From NCBI RefSeq assembly GCF_003634755.1, contig NZ_RBXA01000001.1:1178001-1242000 (forward strand): a stretch of 64,000 nt of DNA. Reading direction: 5' to 3'. Positions 57,195 through 64,000 of this stretch are shown here, piece after piece; position 1 is the stretch's first letter; each line of letters opens with the position of its first letter. The notes beneath the pieces are model-generated. The model had not been told where the DNA came from, did not search any database, and saw only the letters and a list, made by a program, of their open reading frames with translations. The position numbers and the translations under genes are program-made. The stretch comes from Flavobacterium limicola. GTDB lineage: Bacteria; Bacteroidota; Bacteroidia; Flavobacteriales; Flavobacteriaceae.

Positions 57195-57320
57195 AGGATT
57201 ATGGTCGATGTTGTGGGATTTGAAAAACGCCAGCATAGCACAAGTACTATAGTAAAATTGAATAACAAATGAACAGGCATTTCCGTCAGCCCACGATATT
57301 GGCAATAATATGTTGGCAGT
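57188..57320 (-). repeat. attC-like imperfect inverted repeat
   Basis: ATGGTCGATGTTGTGGG (57201-57217) and CCCACGATATTGGCAAT (57290-57306) are inverted copies with mismatches that are mostly G-U compatible. On minus the site ends TACGTCAGGCTGTG. It follows the degenerate gene at 57392-57720 and precedes the hydrolase gene, where an attC site would be expected. Confidence 0.5.
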
Positions 57321-57391
57321 AGTTTTTATTTTGCCCAGTCTCAATATCCTTAAATAGCTGCTAAATTCAGTGTCTTTTAAGTTTTTTACCA

Positions 57392-57720
57392 CTACTTTTT
57401 AGTGACTTCAAAGGCCACTACCATACAGCCTACTTCCCTCGTAACACTTCCAATTCTTTCTCCGTCGGTTTGTTTGAACCTTATCCAACCTATAACTTCG
57501 TCCATTTTTCTTTAAGTATATGTCTTTCGTCAAGGTCTTCAACTGTGCCTAAACCATTAATTTTAAAAATGCTAAATTGCTTTTGTCAAGTTCTGCGTAA
57601 CCTTATTTTAGTTTCTAATCAGCGGCTTTTGAAGAATCTTTCTAAAATTTAAAAAGAACTGACTTAACTTCTTTGTCTTTTCCGCAGTGTACAAGCACCG
57701 AGGTTTTAACTTGTATTTTA
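57392..57720 (-). pseudogene. Degenerate coding trace, function unknown
   Basis: On minus, blocks with coding character appear in order but are broken. VKTSVLVHCGKDKEVKSVLF is followed by stops, then GYAELDKSNLAFLK. In another frame comes NGLGTVEDLDERHILKEKW, and in a third DEVIGWIRFKQTDGERIGSV followed by TREVGCMVVAFEVTKK and a stop at 57392. The pattern suggests a decayed gene with about three stops and two frameshifts. The family is not recognised. Confidence 0.4.
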
Positions 57721-57957
57721 TATCGTTTTGTCGTTATTATTATTATTATTATTAAATCTTTTCTTTGAGAGCAAAAGAAATATCATTATAACAACAAAGT
57801 GAATAATAGTTTTAAAATAGGTCTTTCCAGTCAAAAAGTAACCAGATAATGTAAGAATAATTGGCAACACAACAGATATAATCAAAAGTCCGTAGTACAA
57901 ACTAGAGGTAGATTTTAACTGTTGGTCCGTTTTGTTCGAGTATTCTTCTTTTTGCAT
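57718..57957 (-). CDS. Small two-helix membrane protein with N-repeat tail
   Basis: Not recognised; 79 residues from ATG 57957 (MQKEEYSNKTDQQLKSTSSL). Two membrane helices follow (LYYGLLIISVVLPIILTLSG and FKTIIHFVVIMIFLLLS). The C-terminus FNNNNNNNDKTI is written by a seven-unit TTA microsatellite. A longer frame extends 27 codons upstream but runs through the repeat site and the 20-bp repeat, so it is not the real start. The gene is enclosed by the two exact 20-bp direct repeats at 57175 and 57980. Confidence 0.55.
   Translation of the reverse strand: MQKEEYSNKTDQQLKSTSSLYYGLLIISVVLPIILTLSGYFLTGKTYFKTIIHFVVIMIFLLLSKKRFNNNNNNNDKTI
57734..57754. repeat. (TTA)7 microsatellite inside a small gene
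   Basis: Seven TTA units encode the asparagine run near the C-terminus of the small membrane protein; changes in unit number would keep the frame. Confidence 0.85.
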
Positions 57958-57979
57958 ATTTTTAATTTTTTTGAAAATA

Positions 57980-57999
57980 GTTTTTTCACAGCCTGACGT
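57980..57999. repeat. 20-bp direct repeat, second copy
   Basis: GTTTTTTCACAGCCTGACGT is identical to 57175-57194, same orientation, 805 bp apart. On minus it is ACGTCAGGCTGTGAAAAAAC, in both cases at the gene-proximal end of an inverted-repeat site. Confidence 0.9.
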
Positions 58000-58122
58000 C
58001 CTGTGGTTTGCCACAGTGGCGTACCTCTCACCGAACAATCATAAATATAAACCAAACTTTGAGTTATCACTGTGTTTTCTAAAGAATCACAGAATTAAGC
58101 CATTGTGGCAAACCGCTGTTGT
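57992..58122 (-). repeat. attC-like imperfect inverted repeat, best-formed copy
   Basis: GTGGTTTGCCACAGTGGC (58003-58020) and GCCATTGTGGCAAACCGC (58099-58116) are inverted with 16 of 18 positions matching. A second inner pair (CACTGTG/CACAG) follows and the middle is variable. On minus it starts ACAACAGCGGTTTGCC after the small membrane gene and ends GACGTCAGGC, one base from CGTTAGGC. Confidence 0.6.
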
Positions 58123-58206
58123 TCGTTCGTATTTTTTGGTTTGATCCATCTTCTTTTGCTCTCAAAATATTATTTCCATATTTTGACTTTAGATTTAAAC
58201 TTAATT

Positions 58207-58393
58207 TTATTGAGCAGTTCTATGTATGTCAAAAATTATTGCTAATAATGACATTCCAATCCCAATTCCAAAAAATAAACCTTTTGTCAAATCAGGTAGT
58301 TCTACAAAATGAGAAAAGATCTGTGAAACTACAATTATCAGCATTCCACTAGACATTAGAATTACTGATTTTCTATTTATTATTTTTTTTCAT
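58207..58393 (-). CDS. Small membrane protein, start codon displaced by an A8 tract
   Basis: Not recognised. The ATG at 58393 is followed by eight A and is out of frame with a 60-codon reading frame; one A fewer gives MKKIINRKSVILMSSGMLII, then VVSQIFSHFVELPDLTKGLF and FGIGIGMSLLAIIFDIHRTA, ending Q. The protein would have two membrane helices. An in-frame ATG at 58356 would allow a 49-residue version as the sequence stands. The same poly-A problem at a start codon occurs in the S41 peptidase gene, 4.4 kb away. Confidence 0.5.
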
Positions 58394-58489
58394 TTTCTTC
58401 TTTTTAAGAAATAATATTTAAAGGTTAGTAATTAGTATCAAATTTTATTAATTGTTACAAGTAGTTGTTGTATTCTCCATGGTCTTGCA

Positions 58490-58598
58490 GTATGATGCAC
58501 AATGTTTTGCTGATTTGAGATGGCTGAAAGTTCGTAACTTTTCAATTTTCGGTTTAATGAAAACTTGATGCGAAACTGTAATGCCACTAAATCCCAGC
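58490..58598 (-). repeat. attC-like imperfect inverted repeat after the AIPR gene
   Basis: GCTGATTTGAGATGGC (58509-58524) and GCCACTAAATCCCAGC (58583-58598) are inverted with a shifted bulge. On minus the site begins at the stop codon of the AIPR gene and ends near AACATTGTGC, similar to the ACATTGTAGGC at 57.07 kb. The remaining 58.39-58.49 kb shows nothing else. Confidence 0.45.
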
Positions 58599-60313
58599 TA
58601 CCTCAAAATGGTTGTTGTAGTTAGTATTTGCTCATCTAGATAAGTCCTAAAGTTAAGTTGTATCAATTTACGAGCCTCAGATAAAGTTTTTCCAGACGAA
58701 GGTTTATATAATTTTATTATCTGTTCTAATTGGGTAATTATTTCAACAATTGACTTTTGGATAATTGTGGTCATGTAAAGTACATAAAATACTTTTTGTT
58801 CACTTGAAGTTACAGTTCCTTTTATTTTTTCATATTCTTTTTTTACTAGGAAGTAGCTTGTTATCATTTCAGGACATAACTCAAGTTTGAACGTTTCACT
58901 AAGGAATAATTCATCGTAATATTTATCAAAAATGAATTTTTTCTGATTAGTAGCTCTTTCAGGCATACCGCGAAACGACATTAAGATTTGTCCAAATCTT
59001 TCCATACTGATTTTATGTAAATATTTCTTGGTAATATCTAAACCTGTATCCCCAGTTTTTCTAGAATAAATGATGTTATGATCGTCAAGAAATTGTTCTA
59101 TTTGTAGCTGTTCGCTACGCAATGATTTCAAATCAACATTGGAAATAGAATTTTGGCTGTTAGTATATTCAGCAATTTTATTATTCAAATTAGAGTCTTT
59201 TGAAGTTTTAAAAATCCTCACTAATACTTCACTTTTGGAAAGATAATCTTCTAAATGTTTAGGATCTTCCGAATTAAATTGATGAATTGTTCTTAATGAC
59301 TGACCTCCATTCAGTACTTGAAGCGAATCTATTGTTAAGCGTATTTTTTTATTGGCATTAACTGGTTCCGCTTTAATGTCATTTGCAGTAAGTGTTAATC
59401 CATTATTATACATGAAAAATTTAGTAGGATCATTTTTCAAACTAAACGATATATTCTTGTTGTATTTGGATTTAACTACCAAACCACGGACATTGTCGAA
59501 TAATACAGAATAGTCAATATTTACCTTTGTTAAGGGTTCGAGAACTTCAATTCCATAGTTCCTCCTTAAATCACTATCAGCACATGTTATTCTAATTATT
59601 TCTGTTAATGGCAATCTAATAATATAGGACTTTGATGATGAAATTGAACTTTCGGAAAAAGACATTATAGCATCATTATCAACAATTAATTCTGCATTCA
59701 CAGGGTTTGGTCTTAATGAAACAAATTGGCTTATTTGCTCTAATCCAACAGGTATTACTTCTAGGCCATATACTCTCTCCATTTGTTCAAGATGATGATC
59801 TTTTGAAGTGATCTCGATATCCTCATTACTTACAACAAATAAAGAGATTTTCCATTCCTCATTACCATTCAATTTTTCAACGATCTCTTTTGCGCCTTTT
59901 TGGGTCTTACCCTCAAGTTGTGATAAATCTTCATTAACAATAGCGTTAATAAACTTACTTGATAAAATAGTTTCATTGAGGCTTTGTTTGCCAATATTAA
60001 ATTTAGTTCTATACTTAAAATTGAACAATTGAATATGATGTTCTTCATCATCTATGATGATAGCATCGATTCCGCAATCATCAAATCTTTCATTGAACAG
60101 TATAGAATTAAAATCTGTATCTGTTACTAAATCAGCTATATCTAAAACTTCAGTTGTATTTGATAAATGTTCGATTATGAATAAATAAAATCCAAGTCTT
60201 TCAATTTGTTTGTCCTCTAATGATGAATAATCAAAGTCTAACTCTGTAGCTAATAACTCAAAGTATTTTTTACTTTTCTTACCAATTATTTTATAATCAT
60301 TTATTCCAGCCAT
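58598..60313 (-). CDS. AIPR-family (abortive infection phage resistance) protein
   Basis: A 571-residue protein of the AIPR family, whose members are linked with defence against phages. The core is clear: FMYNNGLTLTANDIKAEP, LQVLNGGQSLRTIHQF, EVLVRIFKTSKDSNLNNKIA and EYTNSQNSISNVDLKSLRSE. The N-terminal part has GIDAIIIDDEEHHIQLFNFK followed by YR (D83 and K100), which fits a PD-(D/E)XK-like nuclease motif, so DNA cleavage after phage sensing is plausible; that is inference. It is a stand-alone gene without methylase or ATPase partners. Its place at the end of a run of small cassette-like genes suggests it travels as cargo. Confidence 0.88.
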   Translation of the reverse strand: MAGINDYKIIGKKSKKYFELLATELDFDYSSLEDKQIERLGFYLFIIEHLSNTTEVLDIADLVTDTDFNSILFNERFDDCGIDAIIIDDEEHHIQLFNFKYRTKFNIGKQSLNETILSSKFINAIVNEDLSQLEGKTQKGAKEIVEKLNGNEEWKISLFVVSNEDIEITSKDHHLEQMERVYGLEVIPVGLEQISQFVSLRPNPVNAELIVDNDAIMSFSESSISSSKSYIIRLPLTEIIRITCADSDLRRNYGIEVLEPLTKVNIDYSVLFDNVRGLVVKSKYNKNISFSLKNDPTKFFMYNNGLTLTANDIKAEPVNANKKIRLTIDSLQVLNGGQSLRTIHQFNSEDPKHLEDYLSKSEVLVRIFKTSKDSNLNNKIAEYTNSQNSISNVDLKSLRSEQLQIEQFLDDHNIIYSRKTGDTGLDITKKYLHKISMERFGQILMSFRGMPERATNQKKFIFDKYYDELFLSETFKLELCPEMITSYFLVKKEYEKIKGTVTSSEQKVFYVLYMTTIIQKSIVEIITQLEQIIKLYKPSSGKTLSEARKLIQLNFRTYLDEQILTTTTILR

Positions 60314-60369
60314 TTTTCTTGTTTACTATGACTAACATTATTGTTAATCACTATTTGTTAATTTTTTAT

Positions 60370-60425
60370 AGTTTGCAGATTGTGGATAGCCACAAAGCAT
60401 AACCGTTTTTCTCATGGTTGCTCTA
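60370..60425. repeat. Small hairpin region upstream of the AIPR gene
   Basis: TTGTGG-ATAG-CCACAA (60380-60395) is a perfect hairpin, followed by AACC...GGTT. It may be the outer edge of the cassette-like array; no long palindrome is seen. Confidence 0.3.
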
Positions 60426-60585
60426 TTACCTATTGCTTGTATATAGACGAAACGAACCTTCGCATATGCACCCAAATATGGGTAGGTGGGCAAAAATTTT
60501 CTTTCGTTCTATATTCTTTCAAATATATTAAAATTTTCTTACAATTTTTCTTGAAAAGAATAAACGCTATAGTTATTGTGGTTTG

Positions 60586-60712
60586 CGTGAGGGAGGGAAG
60601 CGGCATCCTTTATTTTCTTTCTTTAAGAAAATAAAGATACAGCGTACCGCCCGACCCAAAGTGGCGAGGAGGAACGACAAAGCTGCTGCAGGGTCACGCC
60701 CAAAGGAACAAT
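60586..60712 (+). repeat. Degenerate dispersed intergenic element, copy 3
   Basis: G+C-rich noncoding stretch with a 12-bp perfect hairpin CTTTATTTTCTT / AAGAAAATAAAG (60608-60636), directly followed by GATACAGCGTACCGCCCGA and a purine-rich tail to GGTCACGCCC. The core aligns with copies at 8.14 and 45.67 kb. I recall this pattern from other Flavobacterium genomes, but cannot name it. Confidence 0.55.
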
Positions 60713-60789
60713 CTCACTTTTTCCATCCTTTTTATGAAATTTCCGAAAAAAGTATATCTTTAGCCAACTAAAAACCAAAAACCCAATAT

Positions 60790-62196
60790 ATGGAAGACCA
60801 AAAACCAGACGATTTTAAAAGAGAATTAGGATTACTCGACGGAACCATGCTTGTGGTGGGTTCTATGATAGGTTCCGGGATATTTATTGTAAGCTCGGAT
60901 ATGGTGCGCCAGTTGGGATCTGCCGGTTGGTTGATTGCTATGTGGGTGCTTACGGGCGCCATTACGGTGATTGCCGCCGTGAGTTATGGCGAGTTGAGCG
61001 CGATGTTTCCTAAAGCGGGTGGTCAATATGTGTACATCAAGGAAGCGTACGGCAAACTGGTGGGTTTCTTGTACGGTTGGAGCTTTTTTGCCGTGATTCA
61101 AACCGGGACGATTGCTGCCGTGGGTGTGGCTTTTGCTAAATTTGCCGCCTACTTGTACGCGCCTTTAAGTGATAAAAATATTTTATACGAGATTGGGGAT
61201 TTCAAACTCAATGCGGCTCAGATTGTTTCTATTTTCACCATTATTCTGCTGAGTTACATCAACAGTCGCGGGGTGAAAAATTCTAAGATTTTACAAACGG
61301 TGCTTACGGTTATTAAAATTCTATCGCTGGCAGGTTTGATTATTTTTGGATTTATGGCTGCCAAAGCTGAGGTTTGGGATGCGAACTGGACGAATGCCTG
61401 GAAGTCACAAACACTAAATGTAGAAACGGGTTTGTGGTTGCCCATCAGCGGAACGGCTTTGATATCTGGAATTTCGGCAGCCTTAGTAGGTTCTATGTTC
61501 TCCAGTGTGGCTTGGGAAGGAGTAACTTTTATAGCTGGTGAAATAAAAAATCCAAAACGCAATGTGGGATTGAGTTTGTTCTTAGGAACCTTAATCGTGA
61601 GTGTGATTTATATTTTGGCTAATATTATGTATTTGGCAGTGGTGCCTTTGTATGATATTGCTACAGCCGAATCGGATCGTGTGGCTGTTGTGGCTTCACA
61701 AAGTATTTTTGGTTCTGTAGGAACATTAATTATCGCTGTGATGATTATGATTTCGACTTTTGCCTGCAACAATGGATTGATTATGGCGGGTGCGAGAGTG
61801 TATTATACGATGGCGCAAGACGGTGTTTTCTTTAAGAAAGCCGCTGAATTGAATCATGCCAGCGTTCCGGCTTGGTCTATATGGGCGCAGTGTATTTGGG
61901 CTTCGGCGTTATGTCTGACAGGAAAATATGGTGATTTATTGGATTTTGTGGTCATCATCGTTTTGATATTTTATATCCTTACAATCTTAGGAATATTTAT
62001 TCTGCGCAAAAAAATGCCAAATGTGGAAAGACCCTATAAAGCTTTTGGATATCCATTTCTGCCTGCACTTTATCTAATTATCGCCACGGCAATTTGCATT
62101 GCTTTGTTGTATACTAAAACGAGTACCAGTGGTTGGGGAGTTTTGATAATGCTGATTGGTATTCCGGTGTATTATTTGACGAAAGCTAAGGAATAG
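60790..62196 (+). CDS. APC-family amino acid permease
   Basis: Second amino acid permease, 468 residues and about 12 membrane helices, of the branch containing LAT-type exchangers. The helix-1 motif is GSMIGSGIFIVSSDM. Other conserved parts are AAVSYGELSAMFPKAGGQYV, SSVAWEGVTFIAGEIKNPKR and AGARVYYTMAQDGVFFKKAA. It is clearly different from the permease at 12.1 kb and not a recent duplicate. The substrate is unknown. A near-consensus TATCTTTA box lies 30 bp upstream. Confidence 0.92.
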   Translation: MEDQKPDDFKRELGLLDGTMLVVGSMIGSGIFIVSSDMVRQLGSAGWLIAMWVLTGAITVIAAVSYGELSAMFPKAGGQYVYIKEAYGKLVGFLYGWSFFAVIQTGTIAAVGVAFAKFAAYLYAPLSDKNILYEIGDFKLNAAQIVSIFTIILLSYINSRGVKNSKILQTVLTVIKILSLAGLIIFGFMAAKAEVWDANWTNAWKSQTLNVETGLWLPISGTALISGISAALVGSMFSSVAWEGVTFIAGEIKNPKRNVGLSLFLGTLIVSVIYILANIMYLAVVPLYDIATAESDRVAVVASQSIFGSVGTLIIAVMIMISTFACNNGLIMAGARVYYTMAQDGVFFKKAAELNHASVPAWSIWAQCIWASALCLTGKYGDLLDFVVIIVLIFYILTILGIFILRKKMPNVERPYKAFGYPFLPALYLIIATAICIALLYTKTSTSGWGVLIMLIGIPVYYLTKAKE

Positions 62197-62394
62197 TTTT
62201 TTTAATTATGAGTTATGAATTTAAATTAGTCCAGCTTAAATAAACTTATATTTCTTATATGTTAAAAAAAAACATCTAAATATTTATATTCATAATTAGT
62301 ATTGCTTTCATGACTTTTAGTAATCAGAGAAAATCTACTTAATCCGCGTCATCTGCATTCTATTTTGTAAAACAATGGCAAATTAACACATAAA

Positions 62395-62430
62395 AAAATC
62401 CGTCTCGTTTTGATAACGCGACGGATTTTC
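62395..62430. terminator. Bidirectional terminator between the permease and GAPDH genes
   Basis: AAAATCCGTC-t-CGTT pairs with AACG-c-GACGGATTTT, between convergent genes. The preceding 62.2-62.39 kb holds nothing recognisable. Confidence 0.88.
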
Positions 62431-62536
62431 TATTGAATTCAGGTTGGGTTGCGGTTGTCTTAAATTTAAAACTAAGGAGACTAAAAACTAAAACTAAAAA
62501 AAATACAACTGCAAGCCACAACCTGTAAACGGCAGG

Positions 62537-63985
62537 CTAGTAATACGTAAAACGTCTTACTTTGGCAATATATTTAGCCAATCTAATGACTTGGTGGCTG
62601 TAACCGTATTCATTATCATACCAAATGTACAACACGATATTCTTTCCGTCTTTTGAAACAATGGAGGCATTACTATCATAAATGGCAGGCTGTGATGTAC
62701 CAACGATATCCGATGAAACCAACTCGTTATTCATCGAGTATTTTATTTGCTCCACTAATTCGCCTTCCAAAGCGTATTTTTTCATGATAGCATTGATTTC
62801 TTCAACCGAAGTTGTTCTTGAAACTTCCAGATTCAAAACGACTAATGAACCATTAGGAACTGGCACACGAATTGCATTTGAAGTTAATTTTCCTTCCAAT
62901 GACGGCAATGCTTTTGCAACAGCACTTCCGGCACCCGTTTCGGTAATCACCATATTCAAGGCTGCAGCTCTTCCACGACGGTATTTTTTGTGCATATTAT
63001 CGACAAGATTCTGGTCGTTGGTATACGCATGGATGGTCTCCAAATGTCCTTTGACAACCCCTAAAGTGTCTTCAACTGCTTTCAAGATTGGCGTGATGGC
63101 ATTTGTAGTGCAGGATGCCGCTGAGAATATGTTGATTTCGTCAGGATTGTATTCGTTATGGTTTACACCGTGAACAATATTAGGAACTCCTTTTCCGGGA
63201 GCGGTAAGCAATACTTTATCGGTACCTTTAGAAACTAAATGTCTGCTTAAAGCTTCATGTGTGGTAAAAGCTCCTGTGTTGTCAATAACCAAAGCATTGT
63301 CAATTCCGTAATGTGTATAATCAATTTCTTCAGGACCGTTTGCCGTAATGACATGAACGGTGGTTCCGTTGATGATCAGAGCATTATTTTCAGGGTCAGC
63401 AGTTACGGATCCTTGAAAATCACCATGAATAGAATCGTATCGCAACAAGGAAGCTCTTTTTTCAAGAGAAGTAGCATCATTTTTATCGCGTGTTACGATA
63501 GCGCGCAATCGCAATTGACTTCCTTTCCCAGTTTTCGACATTAATTCTCTGGCTAATAAACGACCAATACGCCCAAAACCATACAGCACCACATCTTTTG
63601 GATGAATTTCCTCTGAGTTTTTGGCGTTTTTTAATTTGTCAATTACAAAATACTTTGCGTCAGGATATTTTTCATCTTCTAAACGGTATTCATACGTAAG
63701 TTTTCCAATATCTAATTTTGCAGGTGGCAAATTCAATTCTAAAATAGCTTTTGCAATTTTAACAGAATCAAAGATAGAAATAGGTTTGCCCACAAATTCT
63801 CCGGCATATTCATGCAGGTTGATGATGTCACTGACATTTCGGTCAATTAATTGATTGCGAAATAAGACCATCTCAATGGATTTATCGTACCATAAATCGC
63901 TGATGATTTTAATCAGTTTTACTCCCGCACGTCGCCTGTCGGCTTGAAAAGAAACTTCTTTTTCGTATAAAGTTGTGGTGTCCAT
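62537..63985 (-). CDS. gap: Glyceraldehyde-3-phosphate dehydrogenase, long form
   Basis: Phosphorylating GAPDH of 482 residues. Residues about 131-482 are the normal enzyme: the cofactor motif GFGRIGR (136-142), the active-site cysteine C292 in AASCTTNAITP, HAYTNDQNLVDN, and WYDNEYGYSHQVIR near the end. About 130 extra residues at the N-terminus (MDTTTLYEKEVSFQADRRRA onward) are helical and charged and have no motif I recognise. This extended form is found in several Bacteroidota beside a normal-length GAPDH, and may be a separate isoenzyme, perhaps gluconeogenic. The segment AIVTRDKND after the second strand lacks the usual NAD-selecting aspartate context, so NADP use is possible. The start codon is near the window edge but complete. 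Confidence 0.92.
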   Translation of the reverse strand: MDTTTLYEKEVSFQADRRRAGVKLIKIISDLWYDKSIEMVLFRNQLIDRNVSDIINLHEYAGEFVGKPISIFDSVKIAKAILELNLPPAKLDIGKLTYEYRLEDEKYPDAKYFVIDKLKNAKNSEEIHPKDVVLYGFGRIGRLLARELMSKTGKGSQLRLRAIVTRDKNDATSLEKRASLLRYDSIHGDFQGSVTADPENNALIINGTTVHVITANGPEEIDYTHYGIDNALVIDNTGAFTTHEALSRHLVSKGTDKVLLTAPGKGVPNIVHGVNHNEYNPDEINIFSAASCTTNAITPILKAVEDTLGVVKGHLETIHAYTNDQNLVDNMHKKYRRGRAAALNMVITETGAGSAVAKALPSLEGKLTSNAIRVPVPNGSLVVLNLEVSRTTSVEEINAIMKKYALEGELVEQIKYSMNNELVSSDIVGTSQPAIYDSNASIVSKDGKNIVLYIWYDNEYGYSHQVIRLAKYIAKVRRFTYY

Positions 63986-64000
63986 GTTGAAAATTTAATG

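Noticed and set aside
57017..57392. Two overlapping minus-strand frames of 85-87 codons
   Set aside because: They cross the inverted-repeat site and the 20-bp repeat (reading TSGCEKT there), have no homology I recognise and overlap each other.
57958..58038. N-terminal extension of the small membrane protein (MFGERYATVANHRTSGCEKT)
   Set aside because: It is translation of the repeat site; the same TSGCEKT appears at the other copy. The ATG at 57957 is a better start.
60380..60771. Two plus-strand frames upstream of the second APC permease
   Set aside because: They lie in the dispersed element and hairpin region and show no protein character.
1..64000. CRISPR arrays, rRNA genes, complete insertion sequences, prophage
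   Set aside because: Both strands were read for regularly spaced repeats, transposase or phage structural motifs and rRNA cores; none was found.

Overview
The window is chromosomal DNA of a member of the Bacteroidota, class Flavobacteriia, most likely genus Flavobacterium. The base composition is AT-rich. RpoB, RpoC, RF3 and the ribosomal proteins have the form I know from Flavobacterium. Promoters are of the Bacteroidota type (TTTG, about 18-20 nt, TAnnTTTG). Shine-Dalgarno sequences are absent almost everywhere, with a striking exception at rpsU. Typical families of the phylum are present: SusC/SusD, Porin_10, DUF2851, DUF3467 and four-LysM NlpC/P60.

Layout. 1-17.3 kb holds the 3' end of lipB, rnhB (-), a SusC/SusD outer-membrane uptake pair, a Porin_10 protein, a CBS-domain cysteine/cystathionine synthase, a DEDDh exonuclease, DUF2851 and PspC-like proteins, an APC permease (-), an HhH protein, an acyl-CoA dehydrogenase and an EEP-family hydrolase (-). 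17.3-32.6 kb is the information-processing core: rpsU, Xer recombinase, hpf, tRNA-Thr/Tyr/Thr, tuf, tRNA-Trp, secE, nusG, rplK-rplA-rplJ-rplL, rpoB, rpoC and DUF3467. Strong hairpins lie between rplL and rpoB and between rpoB and rpoC. 33-48.4 kb holds a small exported protein, prfC (-), an archaeal-type GH13 alpha-amylase lipoprotein (-), a SurA-like isomerase, a MoxR ATPase, two different aconitases in tandem (AcnB then AcnA type), a LysM/NlpC endopeptidase and an FMN-binding stress protein (-). 48.5-54.1 kb holds a decayed VOC/glyoxalase pseudogene, a GT9 glycosyltransferase, a serine hydrolase, a CDGSH protein and an S41 peptidase whose start codon is put out of frame by an A10 tract.

55-60.5 kb is the accessory region and the most interesting part. 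Small minus-strand genes (two or three membrane proteins, an alpha/beta hydrolase, a decayed gene and an AIPR-family phage-resistance protein) are each followed on their own strand by a long imperfect inverted repeat. Several of these end in CGTTGTA or CGTCAGGC, close to the GTTRRRY core of integron attC sites. A 20-bp sequence is repeated exactly 805 bp apart around one gene unit. This looks like a gene-cassette array without a local integrase, with an anti-phage gene as one cargo. That reading is inference.

60.6-64 kb returns to core genes: a degenerate dispersed element, a second APC permease (+) and a long-form GAPDH (-), with a bidirectional terminator between the last two. Three diverged copies of one intergenic element (near 8.1, 45.7 and 60.6 kb) are scattered through the window.
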